A stretch of 64,000 nt of DNA. Origin: Lepidodermella squamata. Lineage: Eukaryota; Gastrotricha. Positions 1 through 10,874 of the stretch are shown piece after piece. Under the pieces are notes generated by a model. The model searched no databases. It was not told the origin of the DNA and saw only the letters and a program-made list of their open reading frames with translations. Each line of letters opens with the position of its first letter. Position 1 is the first letter of the stretch. A program made the position numbers and the translations under genes. The stretch lies in the NCBI GenBank assembly GCA_047495785.1, contig JBLDXI010000017.1, positions 620,001 to 684,000 of the forward strand, given 5' to 3'.

Positions 1-2
1 TT

Positions 3-425
3 GGCAAGCAAGAAGGCGTTCGCCCTAAGGCTACTTCAACCCCTCGCCGAGCCTCGACCGGTTCAATCACCCTGCCTCAATTCTCCCCGATTTTCGCCGC
101 CGATGACTCGGTAAAACGCCTATCAGCCTCGACCTCAAATCTCAGCCCTGCTGCACCATCATCGCAACAAAACCAGCCTAGCAAGCTGTTTCAGTGCCGA
201 TTTTGCGATCGCACCTACACGGCTACGGCGACGGCTCGGCGCCACGAGCGGCAAAACCATCAGGAACAGCTGGCTAAACTGAACGGGTTTCACTTCAAAT
301 GCGACTCGTGCGGGTGCATTTTCCAGACGCGGCTCAGCCTGCAAACGCATCAAATGCGAGCGCCCGATTGTTATCACAAATTTATGAGCGCCGCAGATCA
401 GCAATCAGCATTAACTAAAAAATAA
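3..425 (+). CDS. Paired C2H2/C2HC zinc-finger protein, 3' part (5' cut by window)
   Basis: An open frame runs from the window edge to TAA at 423-425. It encodes a Ser/Thr/Pro-rich stretch and then two fingers: CRFCDRTYTATATARRHERQ followed by NH (C-x2-C-x12-H-x4-H), and, 14 residues on, CDSCGCIFQTRLSLQTHQ ending in a Cys instead of the last His (C2HC). The same finger pair recurs in the four genes downstream on this strand, so this is the first visible member of a tandem family. No start is visible; the true start or an upstream exon lies outside the window. The likely role is sequence-specific DNA binding in the nucleus, inferred from the fingers only. A polyadenylation-like AATAAA occurs near 683-692. 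Confidence 0.72.
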   Translation, partial: GKQEGVRPKATSTPRRASTGSITLPQFSPIFAADDSVKRLSASTSNLSPAAPSSQQNQPSKLFQCRFCDRTYTATATARRHERQNHQEQLAKLNGFHFKCDSCGCIFQTRLSLQTHQMRAPDCYHKFMSAADQQSALTKK

Positions 426-2060
426 CTGAAAAATAACAATATGACGAACCTTTGAATATATTCTACTTGTGCAATGTGCGGACATTTTCTCATGCCAAAA
501 ATATTTGAAATCGTTCTTGAAAAGAAGACATTTTGGCAGCTAATATATTGCAATTATATGGCATGTTATTATTGTTTATGAAAGTGATTTAGCTTAATAG
601 ATATAGGAGCACTAGTGATGGCGGTGCTTATTAGATTTTTTGTTTCATTTATTGCTAGATTTCTCCAACGATCTATATCTTGTCAATAAAATAAATTTGC
701 ATTATTAATCTTGTTGTTTGCGGTGTTTCCAGTTCCTTGGAAAGCTTGGAAATTGAGTTTTGCGGCAGATTTTCTAGCCGAAAACAGGAGGGCGTAGCCG
801 CTCACTTGTTAATTTTTCATCATTCAATTCTCAATGCTCGGCAATAAAAACGATAAAATGGTGGCGCATGGCATCTTTATTTATTGGTTTGACCTGACCT
901 TTGGTTGCGCGCCAATTTTATTGAATCTCGAAAGCAATAATCTTCTTTTCTGCAAAAAAATGCCGATGACTCATCGGTCGCTCGTGTGCCATTCACAAAT
1001 CTTTAGCGAGCTTCACGCGCCAAAATTTGTCAAGATATAGCTGGCATTTTAAGGTGTCCAAATTTCTTTTGAAATGGGGTGATCTATTTATATTTATATG
1101 GAAACGCTCACGGTCACAACATGACCGAACTTCAAATTTTCATGACCTTCGCACCATGTCCGTTTGTCCGTTGCATTCCGGAAAAATACATATTCCGGTG
1201 TCGAATAATCATTTTTTTAAATTATTGCGTGATCTTAATTTTTTAAAGTCACTATTCGAAGTACCTTTTCAGTATTTTTTCAGCAGCAAGGATCATATAT
1301 ATCAGAGCTTTCATGGCTTCATCTCGGTCTAGGAATTTTGATTTTTTAAATTGAAACTGAAATGCGAACTTTTCGAAAATAGATTACTCATCAAGTTTTT
1401 TGACGGTGGAATCGAATTAAAACAGAGAATAGGGTCTTGGCGGAACTGATCGATTTTCAGTATAGATGGCTTTAAAATCGAAATGTTAAATGGCTCATCA
1501 ATAAAGAAGGATTAGCCTTTTCCAAAAGTGCCGGAATTCAAGTATTTTTATCGTCTCATTTTTGTCTCATTTTTGACAGCAAATCTCGGAATCTCTGAAC
1601 TTGAGATCAATCAGCTGATAAATGCTGGCTATCAAGGTAACTTGTAATAAAGCTTTTCTACAAAATTCAGGCTTCCTCCGAGCGAGATGGCCTATACCTT
1701 CCTCTTTCCTCATCGCCAGGTCAAGCCATAGTGTAAAAACGACTTGTTTACCAAAATACGTGTGGGGATGAGCAATGACGTCATGGATAGCTGATAATCA
1801 ATTTGTAACACAACATAAATAACGTTGAACACTGCGTATTCGTAACTGAATAACGAGATAATTTTATTAAGTAACACTCGCATGACATTGGCGATTGTTT
1901 TCACGCCTGCTGCGATGATGATGATACGGTAGCAAAACCAGTGTGGATATTTTACACAACCTGCATAACCTCATTTTAACGAAATTTTGCGATCGATAAC
2001 CCCTAAACGTGAGTAATTTTCCGATTTCCCATCAGAATCATCTCAGTCAATCAAAATAAC
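426..2060. other. Intergenic spacer, no supported gene
   Basis: AT-rich spacer. Two overlapping AATAAA motifs near 683-692 probably mark the 3' end of the upstream zinc-finger gene. Short ORFs here have no recognisable domain and no good splice context. A CAG acceptor-like site (tcatctcag) lies about 15 nt before the ATG of the next gene. Confidence 0.5.
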
Positions 2061-3036
2061 ATGGCATCACCTGGCTGCGAGCCCATCGACTTGTCGATTA
2101 TCAAGCGTGCAAGGCTATTTCAACCGCCGCCACTAGGATTCCGCGAAAATGACTCGCAGCAATCGCTGATGGCCGAGAAATTGGCAACATTAGACAATCT
2201 GATTGCGACCTTCGATTTGTCACGGCTAATCGCGAATGGGGGCATCCTACAATCGGAAGTCACGGTTCACTCGCCGCCTCCAATCAAGCGAAGCCATCGC
2301 GAAGTCATTGCATTGCCGCCGCCAGCAGCGAATGAGTCAAATTGCGGGCCTCCGTTGGCGAAAATACCGAAAATTTCCGAAAATTCGGTAAAATTTAAAA
2401 TAATTTATTTAATTTCATTGAAAATTACCGTGGCCAATCTCAGAGAGGCCGTTGCATATGCAAATGAGCGTCCTCATTTACCGCTTATTAGCAAAACGCG
2501 TTCGCAAATTTCGGAAAATCAGGTAAAATTTGTAAAATTACTTCAAATTTGCTGGAAATCTGGAATCGCCTGCGGTTTAAAATTTCACCATTTTTCGAAC
2601 AAATCTTTGAAAATACATGTTTACCATCGTTAAGGTTTTTTTGGAAAAAAATTCATAAAAATATAATATTAAATTTCGTTTAAATTGAAAGACTCAATTT
2701 TCATTCTATTCCATTTTGTTTCAGAAAATTCCGAAATTACCCGAAAACCCGGTAAAATCCGAAGCTTGCCTTGACGATTCTCTCGATGCGTCCGATCCGC
2801 GATTCGTGTGTAATTTCTGCAATCGAAGCTATCGTAAAGACGCATCACGTCGGCGCCATCAGCGTGAAGTTCACCGCGACGAACTGTCCTCAATTTTGTC
2901 CCACAAGTGCCACTCATGCGGCAAGGCCTTTCACTCGGAAGCGGCCGTGACGGCGCACCTCGCGCGCAGTCAAGCGTGTAATAGCGAAGATGGGCTGCGG
3001 CAAACAATCAATCACGACAATGGGCCGATAATATGA
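2061..3036 (+). CDS. Zinc-finger protein with N-terminal PIDLS motif (2 exons)
   Basis: Exons 2061-2387 and 2725-3036 join in phase 0 to give about 212 residues; the intron has a GTAAAA donor and a tttgtttcag acceptor. The N-terminus carries CEPIDLSIIKRAR. PIDLS fits the PxDLS consensus bound by CtBP corepressors, and a basic patch follows. The C-terminal exon has one finger pair: CNFCNRSYRKDASRRRHQRE then VH (C2H2) and CHSCGKAFHSEAAVTAHLAR then SQAC (C2HC). It is a paralogue of the neighbours at 4644, 8072 and 10875 but keeps one finger pair only. Without splicing the first exon would run on to 2633, but that extension is low-complexity. The likely role is nuclear transcriptional repression, inferred from the motif and fingers. 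Confidence 0.72.
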
Positions 3037-4643
3037 GTTCTACTGATTTCAATTTTTCATCTGATTTCTTTTTTGTAATATTGTCAGATATACTTGAGGT
3101 AAAAAGCAATAAAATATTTCGTAAAAAAATGTGGGAATATATGTGTTTCTTTATCCCCAGCTTGACCAAGTGTTATTGTAGTCATGATATTATGCACTGC
3201 CATTTTAATTACATTAACCTCTCCATGACGTTAATGACTTATCAAGCTGCGAAAAAGCCGGCTACAGAAAATCGTCAATTAAGTATATTTTTTAGCTTTC
3301 AAGCCAAATTCCGGTCATACTTATTATCCAATCTGATTTTGGAATATTCTGGAAAAATTATTTATCAGTGTTTACTCAATTTTGCCCGGACTTGCCTTGT
3401 TTTTGTCGAAAAGCTGGCGATTCTCAATAAACCAGTTTTTAGCAATGAAACGGACGCGTCTATGTCCCCGACATGCTCCGGTTACCTCCATTTTTGATGG
3501 CGATAATAAGGCGTGCCAGTTGGAGGACAAATAAGTGCTGAATATTTCTCGGGTTCTTTTAATCAAAGCTGATATATATGAAATGGTTGCGGCATTGAAT
3601 AATTGAAATACAAAATAAAATAGGTAATTAAACTGGCAAAATTGCAGTCGCCAAATGTGCATCAATAAAATCTGAGGGTTCGCAGCAATAATACAGGATA
3701 CTCCAGCTCTGAAGTCCCACAAGATAATACGGCTTTTCGAGTTTAACGTTCAACTTCTTCTTTGAATTTTACTCAATCACAGATCTCACTATAATTACGC
3801 GTAATTCGCGCTATCCGCGATCAATTTACGAGCAATACTTCAGACAGCAGAGCCAATATCGATTCCCAGTATCGATTTTACAAATCAGTGATTTTTCCGA
3901 TATCAAAAATCCATGAAGCCAACATTGAAAGATCACCCAAGTTCTTCCATTACCACACTCTTGAATTAAACAAATCTCAGATATTATCTGTTAATATCGA
4001 TCGATCCAGCAAGTAAAACGTTGGAAAATCGAAAAAATCGAACTGGAACCCTTATTTTAGCGTTATACAAATAAATATTATTTTAACCGAAATACACATG
4101 AAAATGAATGTCAAATTTATATCGGGCAAAATTGATTGATAATAAATTTTCGACTCCGCCCATATGTGTCTTCGTGGGCCAATAATTCGAAATGTCTCTT
4201 TTTAAGCAATTAAGGACACATTTGGGGCCAAGGGTTGCTGTATTCTGATCCAAGATTTTTTGAGCTTCTATTTTCGTTTGGACATGAGTTTTTATGAGTT
4301 CAAAGGTCCGGATATTTCTAGAGCAAAACAAGCTGTTTACGAGATATAAGTAATTTAAACTTTAACCTCATTGCCATTATAAAACTTTTTAAGTCCAGAC
4401 TTGTCGGTGACCTTGATCGTAGATTGAAAAACAACTCGGTAAAAGTTCGAAAATAAGTCGAAAACAATATCGAAAGAGCACGCGACAAAAGCCAAGACAA
4501 TACCGGCTTCGTTGTTTTTAATATTCCTAACCAGAAACGTACGGAAAAATAGTTGTTTTTCAAAAACAACGCGCTACTATAAAAGGCGAAATTATCTCTC
4601 AAAACCTCGAAATGCGAACCAATTATTTCAATAATTTAACGCT
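3037..4643. other. Intergenic spacer, no supported gene
   Basis: AT-rich DNA with several short ORFs on both strands that lack domains, signal sequences or consistent splice sites. An AATAAA lies near 3109. The region immediately before 4644 holds the untranslated leader of the next zinc-finger gene. Confidence 0.45.
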
Positions 4644-6059
4644 ATGTATCCTGCCAATAATATGTTCAACTATTATTCGCCTTATCTTGCCCCGATGAAT
4701 TATCTCGCGAATTTACCTATCACGGTTCCGCTTGACTCGGCAGCGATTGATTTGAGCCTACCCCGAGCGAAGCGCTTGTCAACGAACCGCGACGCGATTC
4801 CTAATTTGCTGCAAAATGTCTTCCTCGAATTGAGCCAATTGAAATCGATGGCTGAGAATGGGAGCAATCACGTATCGGCATTTCGGCCTGTTCAACCAAG
4901 CGTGACGGCGACTGGCAGGCGGACGACGCAACTCGCCCAACGGCTGGAATGCGCCTTCTGCGACACAACTTGGGCATCGAAGCGAGGACTGAGGCGGCAT
5001 GAGCGCGAATTTCACGCCCATCAACTCGAGTCGATGGAGGATGTGTTTCGATTTCGCTGCGAGCACTGCTCAAGGCCGTTTTCGTCTCGAACAGCCCTGG
5101 CGGCTCACATGCGCTGCTCGAGTGCTTGCTGCAAGGCGAAGCTGAATGGCATGCAAAATGATAGGTGAGTCTACAAGAGATTTTTAACCAATAGTAAAAA
5201 TATTAAAAAGATTTAATAAATAATTTTGCTCATTTCGATTTCACTTATCGATTTTACTAATCAGTGATTTTTTCGATATCGGCAAATTTTTTTAAATTTT
5301 ACCCGCATGAAGTTAAAGAAAGAGAAATTTCGCGAATTTTCGCTTTATACATTAAAAATCCCAGTTTAAAATTATTGCATATATTCACAACTGCTAAGTG
5401 AATCATTATATTCGCATGACCTGATTCATGATTCATGCCTATAATAATAAGAGGTGCGCGCAAAAAAGACACCAGTCCAAATGTTGTCTGAAATTAGAGC
5501 ACGCGCCCGAAATTGCTGACCATCCTAATTCCAGGATACTAGAACAAGGGTAACTGTCTAGGTAGCGACTGGAAATTTTAATTTTTTTTAAATCATTATT
5601 TTTTCTTCTAATTTTTAGTGATCCGATCGACATCATTACCCTGGAAGATTCGCCCTCGCCCCCGGCTTCATCAACCCCGATCTCATCGTCCACACCCTCA
5701 GCGTCACAACTCGACGACCTGAACTCAACGAGCAACTCATCGACAAGCGATAGCGGCATTGACGAGCGAATTCAGCAGCAACGGCCGAAAAAGCACGGCT
5801 GCCCTCATTGCCCGGCCTTTTTCACTGCCATGTCTTCAATGCGCGCGCATGGTAATAAAATGCAACAATAATAAAAACTCCTCCTTAAAATTGCGTTTTT
5901 ATTACAGTGCGCCATTTTCATCCGGATAAAGTCGCTGAAACGTGCCCTCATCTGTGCGTTCACTGCTCTCAACGCTACACGTCGCCGCATGCTCTCAACG
6001 TCCACCTGGCTACGTCATCGGCCTGCCGAGCGTTACGTCTTTCAAGGTTGACAATGTAA
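4644..6059 (+). CDS. Four-finger (2+2) zinc-finger protein with AIDLS motif (3 exons)
   Basis: Exons 4644-5164, 5619-5851 and 5908-6059 join with phases 2 and 1 to give about 301 residues. The order is: an N-terminal Tyr/Asn-rich segment; AIDLSLPRAKR, a PxDLS-like motif with a basic tail; finger 1 CAFCDTTWASKRGLRRHERE-FH; finger 2 CEHCSRPFSSRTALAAHMRC-SSAC; a Ser/Thr/Pro-rich linker of about 60 residues; finger 3 CPHCPAFFTAMSSMRAHVRH-FH; finger 4 CVHCSQRYTSPHALNVHLAT-SSAC. Fingers 2 and 4 end in Cys. The pair-linker-pair layout is shared with the genes at 8072 and 10875, and all three share the phase-2 junction after the first pair. Probable DNA-binding repressor, inferred from the family features. 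Confidence 0.8.
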
Positions 6060-8071
6060 CACACACAGCACATCAATGTATCGAAAAAATAGAACAAAAT
6101 ACTTCTGCTCATTTATTTGGAATAGCTCTATAATTTTGTCCGAGGTGGGGCTTTAAAATTGTCGCCGACCTCAAACAACAATCTCTGTCCGTATCATCCT
6201 ATCTATTTTTGTTCTGCTTTTTTTGGAATAACAAGATGTGCAATTGTTTTCTTGAAAATAAAATACGCGGCTGTAAACTCACGTGTGTCTGCGCCGCAAT
6301 AGAAAAATGAGGGGAATCTCGTTGATCTGACGTCGCAGTAAAAAATACGTACCACTTTTTGCGTTGCAACTGTGTCGGAATTCATTCAGCAACGACAGGC
6401 GCATTTTTTTCTATGCGCAAAGTAAAAAGTTTACTAAATATAACTGAGGTCGCGCAGTCATTCATTTTTTCCCCCCAAGTTTGTATTGTTACTTCCGGCA
6501 ATAAGTGCTATGACACTAATACAAGTTTTGCGTTGCTGGCTCTAATCAATTTTACACCCGATTCAGGTAATTCTTTCATTCCATCGATATTTATTTTCCA
6601 ATCTTAATCACTGAAACAAGGTCGCAGCCTCATTTCAATGAATATCCGAATAGTTGAGATTTTTTGAACCAGCACTGCGCCCTTGGATTCTTGTATAGAG
6701 CTGGCCAGGAGGGTTAGGATAGGAACAATAGAGCGGTTTCATATTTATATATTTAACTGGAACGAAAATCGGTTATTTTTATGAAGGGTGGGCCCGAATT
6801 GAATGAGCGGTTTAATTTTCGGATCAAGATCGCTCTGTCGCTTTCTCATTTTTGTATTAGGTAATAATTATTTTTCTGGTTCCAAAATGACTGAAATATA
6901 ACATGACATATTTGTGCACCTATTTTCAAATTTCAAATTTTAAATTTTTCAGGCAAAAGGAAGCGAATACTAATTCAGGCCTAAAATACAGTTGAAAAAG
7001 ACAGATTTAAGGCCAATCTTTAAAGCATGCAAAGTATTTTTTGAATTGCACAAAAAATGATATTTTTTTTCTAAATTTTCTACAAATCTATAATAGCGCC
7101 ATTAGACTGGTGGCGTTTCATTCAAATTTGTGTCAAATCTTTCCGCCGTTCAATATGAACATGAACGAATTTCCGTTGTCTAAACTCATTTAAACTTTGA
7201 GCGCAGCTATCCCAGAATCGATCCGATTTTTCGCCTCCTGACAATTTTTCATGGCTTTGGAAAATATTTTCAAAAAAATGAATTTTGCCTTATAATTATT
7301 TCATGGATATGATCGAAGGAATAAATTAAATTTGCAAGTTTTGTTACGCAACAATGAACTAGCCGATAACAGCCAAATTTCAACTGGTGTTAGCCTGTGG
7401 TAGAAAATCTGGCCCGCTAGGATCACCTACTCAAAAGTTTTCAAGACTCAAAATTTACACTTTTCTTTCGATCACATCCTGGGTGTGTTCTAAAAGGTGT
7501 GTTGAGCGGCGCCACTCAATAAATTTTTAGAAAATCAGGTAAATTTCAAAATGTCTTCCTTATTCGAGTGCCCGAAAATTGGCAAGACGCATTGTCCAAG
7601 TTCGTGCGAACATTTTCGAAATTTTTTTTTGAATGGAGTTGAAGCTATTAAGGCTAACGTCAGGTTACACGGTACATTGTCCGGCTGGTGACCTTGGCTC
7701 GCTCAGTGTTTTTTCGTCTGCTCGGTGCGTTGATAAATCTCAACACGTGCAATAAAGTAACGCCATCACAAACTACACAATTATTATGGTACATCGGGTT
7801 GCGTTATTCATTCCCTGCTTTTCCGGGTGCTTTTAGATTTTTTCGCTTAAATGTTAGAAATAATAATCGCATTTTATTGCTTTTATAGCGTTAATTTTAG
7901 CAAGTGTTAATTGCACGCGTACTGCGTCCTAATCTAGAAGAAAAAAAGGATCATTAGGCGGGTGGGAGAGCTCGATCTGAAAATAAGGTTATTTTCCGTG
8001 GACAAAAATCCAAATCAAAATAGCCATTACCCCTCATTATTTTTTATATATAGATTTTTTGAATAGAAACT
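6060..8071. other. Intergenic spacer, no supported gene
   Basis: About 2 kb of AT-rich DNA without a convincing coding segment. Short ORFs near 6359 and 7688 lack domains. The stretch before 8072 has an acceptor-like tatatatag about 20 nt upstream of the ATG, compatible with a 5' splice or trans-splice site. Confidence 0.45.
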
Positions 8072-10209
8072 ATGATAGAAAGTGACGAAGGCGTTGAAGC
8101 TGATTTCTCGCAATCACCCGATAACGGGGCCCTAGACCTGACCCTGCCGCGGGAGAGAAAGAGATCAGCGAGTCAAATGGCTAGTTCGACTTCAATCTAC
8201 CTATCTGTCTATGACGAATTGGTGAAATTGAAGGCGCATCAGGACCATTTGGACCTGAACCAGACCGAGCAGAGTAGCAGACCTGTCGATCTAACCGAGT
8301 TTTTCTCGCCCTCCAGCAGTTCGTCCTTCAACAGCTCGTTCGCCTCGACGCAGACGACGGCCTCCAGCAGCAGCAGTGTTTCGAAGCAGTCGGATCGGCT
8401 GAAATGCCACTTTTGCGAGACGACGTGGGCGTCGGGCAACGGGCTGCGGCGCCACGAGCGGGAATACCACTCGCAGGAGTTGGATAAAATGAATGATTTG
8501 TTCAAGTATCGCTGCGATCAGTGTGACAAGGCGTTCTGTTCGAAAACGGCGCTGACAACGCACAAAAGCCGGTCGAATACGTGCCATTTGTATAGACCAC
8601 CGGCGGCGACGACGACGACGAACAGCCTCACTGAATCAGCTCCTTTCGAGTTCAACAGGTTTGATTTCGCATTTTTGAAAAATTAATTTTGCAAATGTTG
8701 TAACAGTGATTTTTATAATTTGAACTTGTTGATTCCATTCAAATTTGTAAAATCAAAATTCGCTTCGAATATTTTCTAATTTTTCACCGGTGAAAAGCAT
8801 TAATATTTAATATTTAATATTAATTTTAATTTTAGCAGATTTAATTGAGAAATACTTTGACCTGCATTGGAAACATCGGTTTCAGGGTTCGGAATTTGAA
8901 CCATTTGGGTATTGGCAGCCGAAGAAGAATTAAATCTAAGGTTACTTCAGGCTATACAATTGGAAGAAATCTCAATTCTAGCGGAGAGAAATTTGGACCG
9001 GAAATTCTGAAAATTTTGAAATTTTGAAAAATTAATTGTCTTAACTTATCTGTTTTGGGAATTTTACCCGCTGGAAGTTAGCGGCCCGCTAACAAGAATT
9101 AATTATAATTCGATTAATTTGTTGATTTATCGAAAAAATAGAAATGGGTCCTCCTTTTACCGGAACCAAATTTTCGGTGAGCGGAACCAAAATTTGTAGC
9201 CACTTTTCGAAACTTTGAAGGCTGCCATGGTTGACCGATATAATTCTAAATAAATACTTATTCATTGCATTCAGAGTAAAATGAATTATATTCTCATTAT
9301 ATTTTAATCGTTTTTCAAAGTATGGTAAAAGGTACTCGAAATTCTCATCAAATATTACTTAATTTACAAGCATTTTTTTTTTAATTATTTTGTAATTATT
9401 AATTTCCCATGATCTAGGCTTTTAGCTGCGAGCTCTATCTGAAGCCATTTTTGAAGAATTTGCTGGAAGAGTGAGCCAAAACTCAGCAATTTTTCAGTTT
9501 CATCAGAATTATCAGGCGACCCCAGAGTCCCGAGCCCACAGAAATAGGGCCGTTTGAGAAGCGCTGCTTTTCTCCAAGTTTTTAAATTTAGTTTTAAGAT
9601 TAAAGGACAAACTTTTTTGAAGCCTTTCTGATGGGATCTATGAGTTTAGTGAAGTTGGAAGATGGAGTACAATGGGCAGTACAATTATGATGGGAAATGT
9701 GTAGAGTTATATTGTTTTAAGTTATCAATTGCTTGTAAAATGAATCGTTTTATAATTCAGCGCTTCCTATCCCGTCGCTGATTACGCAATAGGTAACGTT
9801 AGGTATCAGGAAGCACCCAAGCAAGAGAGATCTTTTTCTGAATAAGTTTGATCGCTTACATTTAATAACATCGGATTAATTTTCTGTTTTATTTCTTCGT
9901 ATTCACGACAGCGTAGACGCGGCTGTTTCGAATGATTCAAATTCTAATATCTCAAGTCACTCATCATCTCAATCAGCATCTCGGCAGCTTTATCAATGCA
10001 GCTACTGCCCAGCTACCTGCTCTGCTATAACGACGCTTCGAATTCACGAACGCCACAACCACGCCGATCGCGTCGCCGCAGCTCGGCCGTACCCGTGCGA
10101 CTTCTGCCCGCAGCGTTTCTCAAGCCAGCAGGGGTTGAACGTTCACCTGGCTAAATCGTCGGCTTGCAAGGCGATTCGTCAGCAGCAAAACGCAACAAAA
10201 ATAAACTGA
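8072..10209 (+). CDS. Four-finger (2+2) zinc-finger protein with ALDLT motif (2 exons, long intron)
   Basis: Exons 8072-8658 and 9912-10209 join in phase 2, giving about 294 residues; the intron is 1.25 kb. The N-terminal half has ALDLTLPRERKRS (PxDLS-like plus basic patch), a second PVDLT, and a poly-Ser tract. Fingers 1-2 are CHFCETTWASGNGLRRHERE-YH and CDQCDKAFCSKTALTTHKSR-SNTC. After a Ser-rich linker in exon 2 come CSYCPATCSAITTLRIHERH-NH and CDFCPQRFSSQQGLNVHLAK-SSAC. The intron position and phase match the genes at 4644 and 10875, which confirms common descent. I saw no other gene inside the intron. Nuclear DNA-binding role inferred. Confidence 0.78.
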
Positions 10210-10874
10210 CTACCGACCTCATCTTCTGTGACATCTTCTGTGAGCCTCAAATTGTGATACACCTGCTAGAGCACGACTCAAAATTTCAATTTTTCAAATT
10301 CAGTCATTTTTCGAGAATTATTAAGGTGGATTTGTTATTTTCTGCTTCTGACGCCATGATGTGCAATAACTTGTTTCTCGCATTTGTTGGTTATCACTTG
10401 CATATGGATCAATATAACGCTGATATGTAATTTAAAGTCGGCCAATTGCTTATGTTAAAGTAATAATAAAGAGCAGACAGGACGACCCGAGCTATTTCTT
10501 TTTCATTGCGAGGAGCGTTTTATTGAAGGTTGGTTTAGCGAGGACGAAATGATAAATATGTGTCGTGTCCGAGTTGAAACCGGAAACGTACAGCATTATT
10601 ACCCGAAATAAAAACATTTCTAGTTAATGAGGGCAATTATTGTCCACGGGGTCATGTGAAAACGGAAAAACAACCATGTCCCCGGCCTCGATTTTTTGCC
10701 TGACGTCTGTGGTATTTTTCAATCGATTATTCACATGAAAAAAACAAAGAAAAATGCCACGTTTCTATGAACAATTCAAGAGATCGCGTGGATTGCGAAA
10801 ACGCTGAGAAATTCCAGGTTAACAACCGTCACATTTAGTAGAATTCATTTTTTGTGTTTTGCAGTTTAAGCGAG
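10210..10874. other. Intergenic spacer and leader of next zinc-finger gene
   Basis: No supported gene. AATAAA-like sites near 10466 and 10607 could be polyadenylation signals. A strong acceptor (tgtgttttgcag) ends 10 nt before the ATG at 10875, so the next gene has either a 5' untranslated intron or a spliced-leader site here. Confidence 0.45.

Noticed and set aside
2388-2633. Read-through of exon 1 in the zinc-finger gene at 2061
   Set aside because: The extension is low-complexity and omits the zinc fingers; the spliced form joins in frame to a finger exon.
4779-5073. Antisense ORFs across zinc-finger, Kunitz and glycosyltransferase exons
   Set aside because: Shadows of the real coding strand created by its codon usage; this applies to similar overlaps elsewhere.
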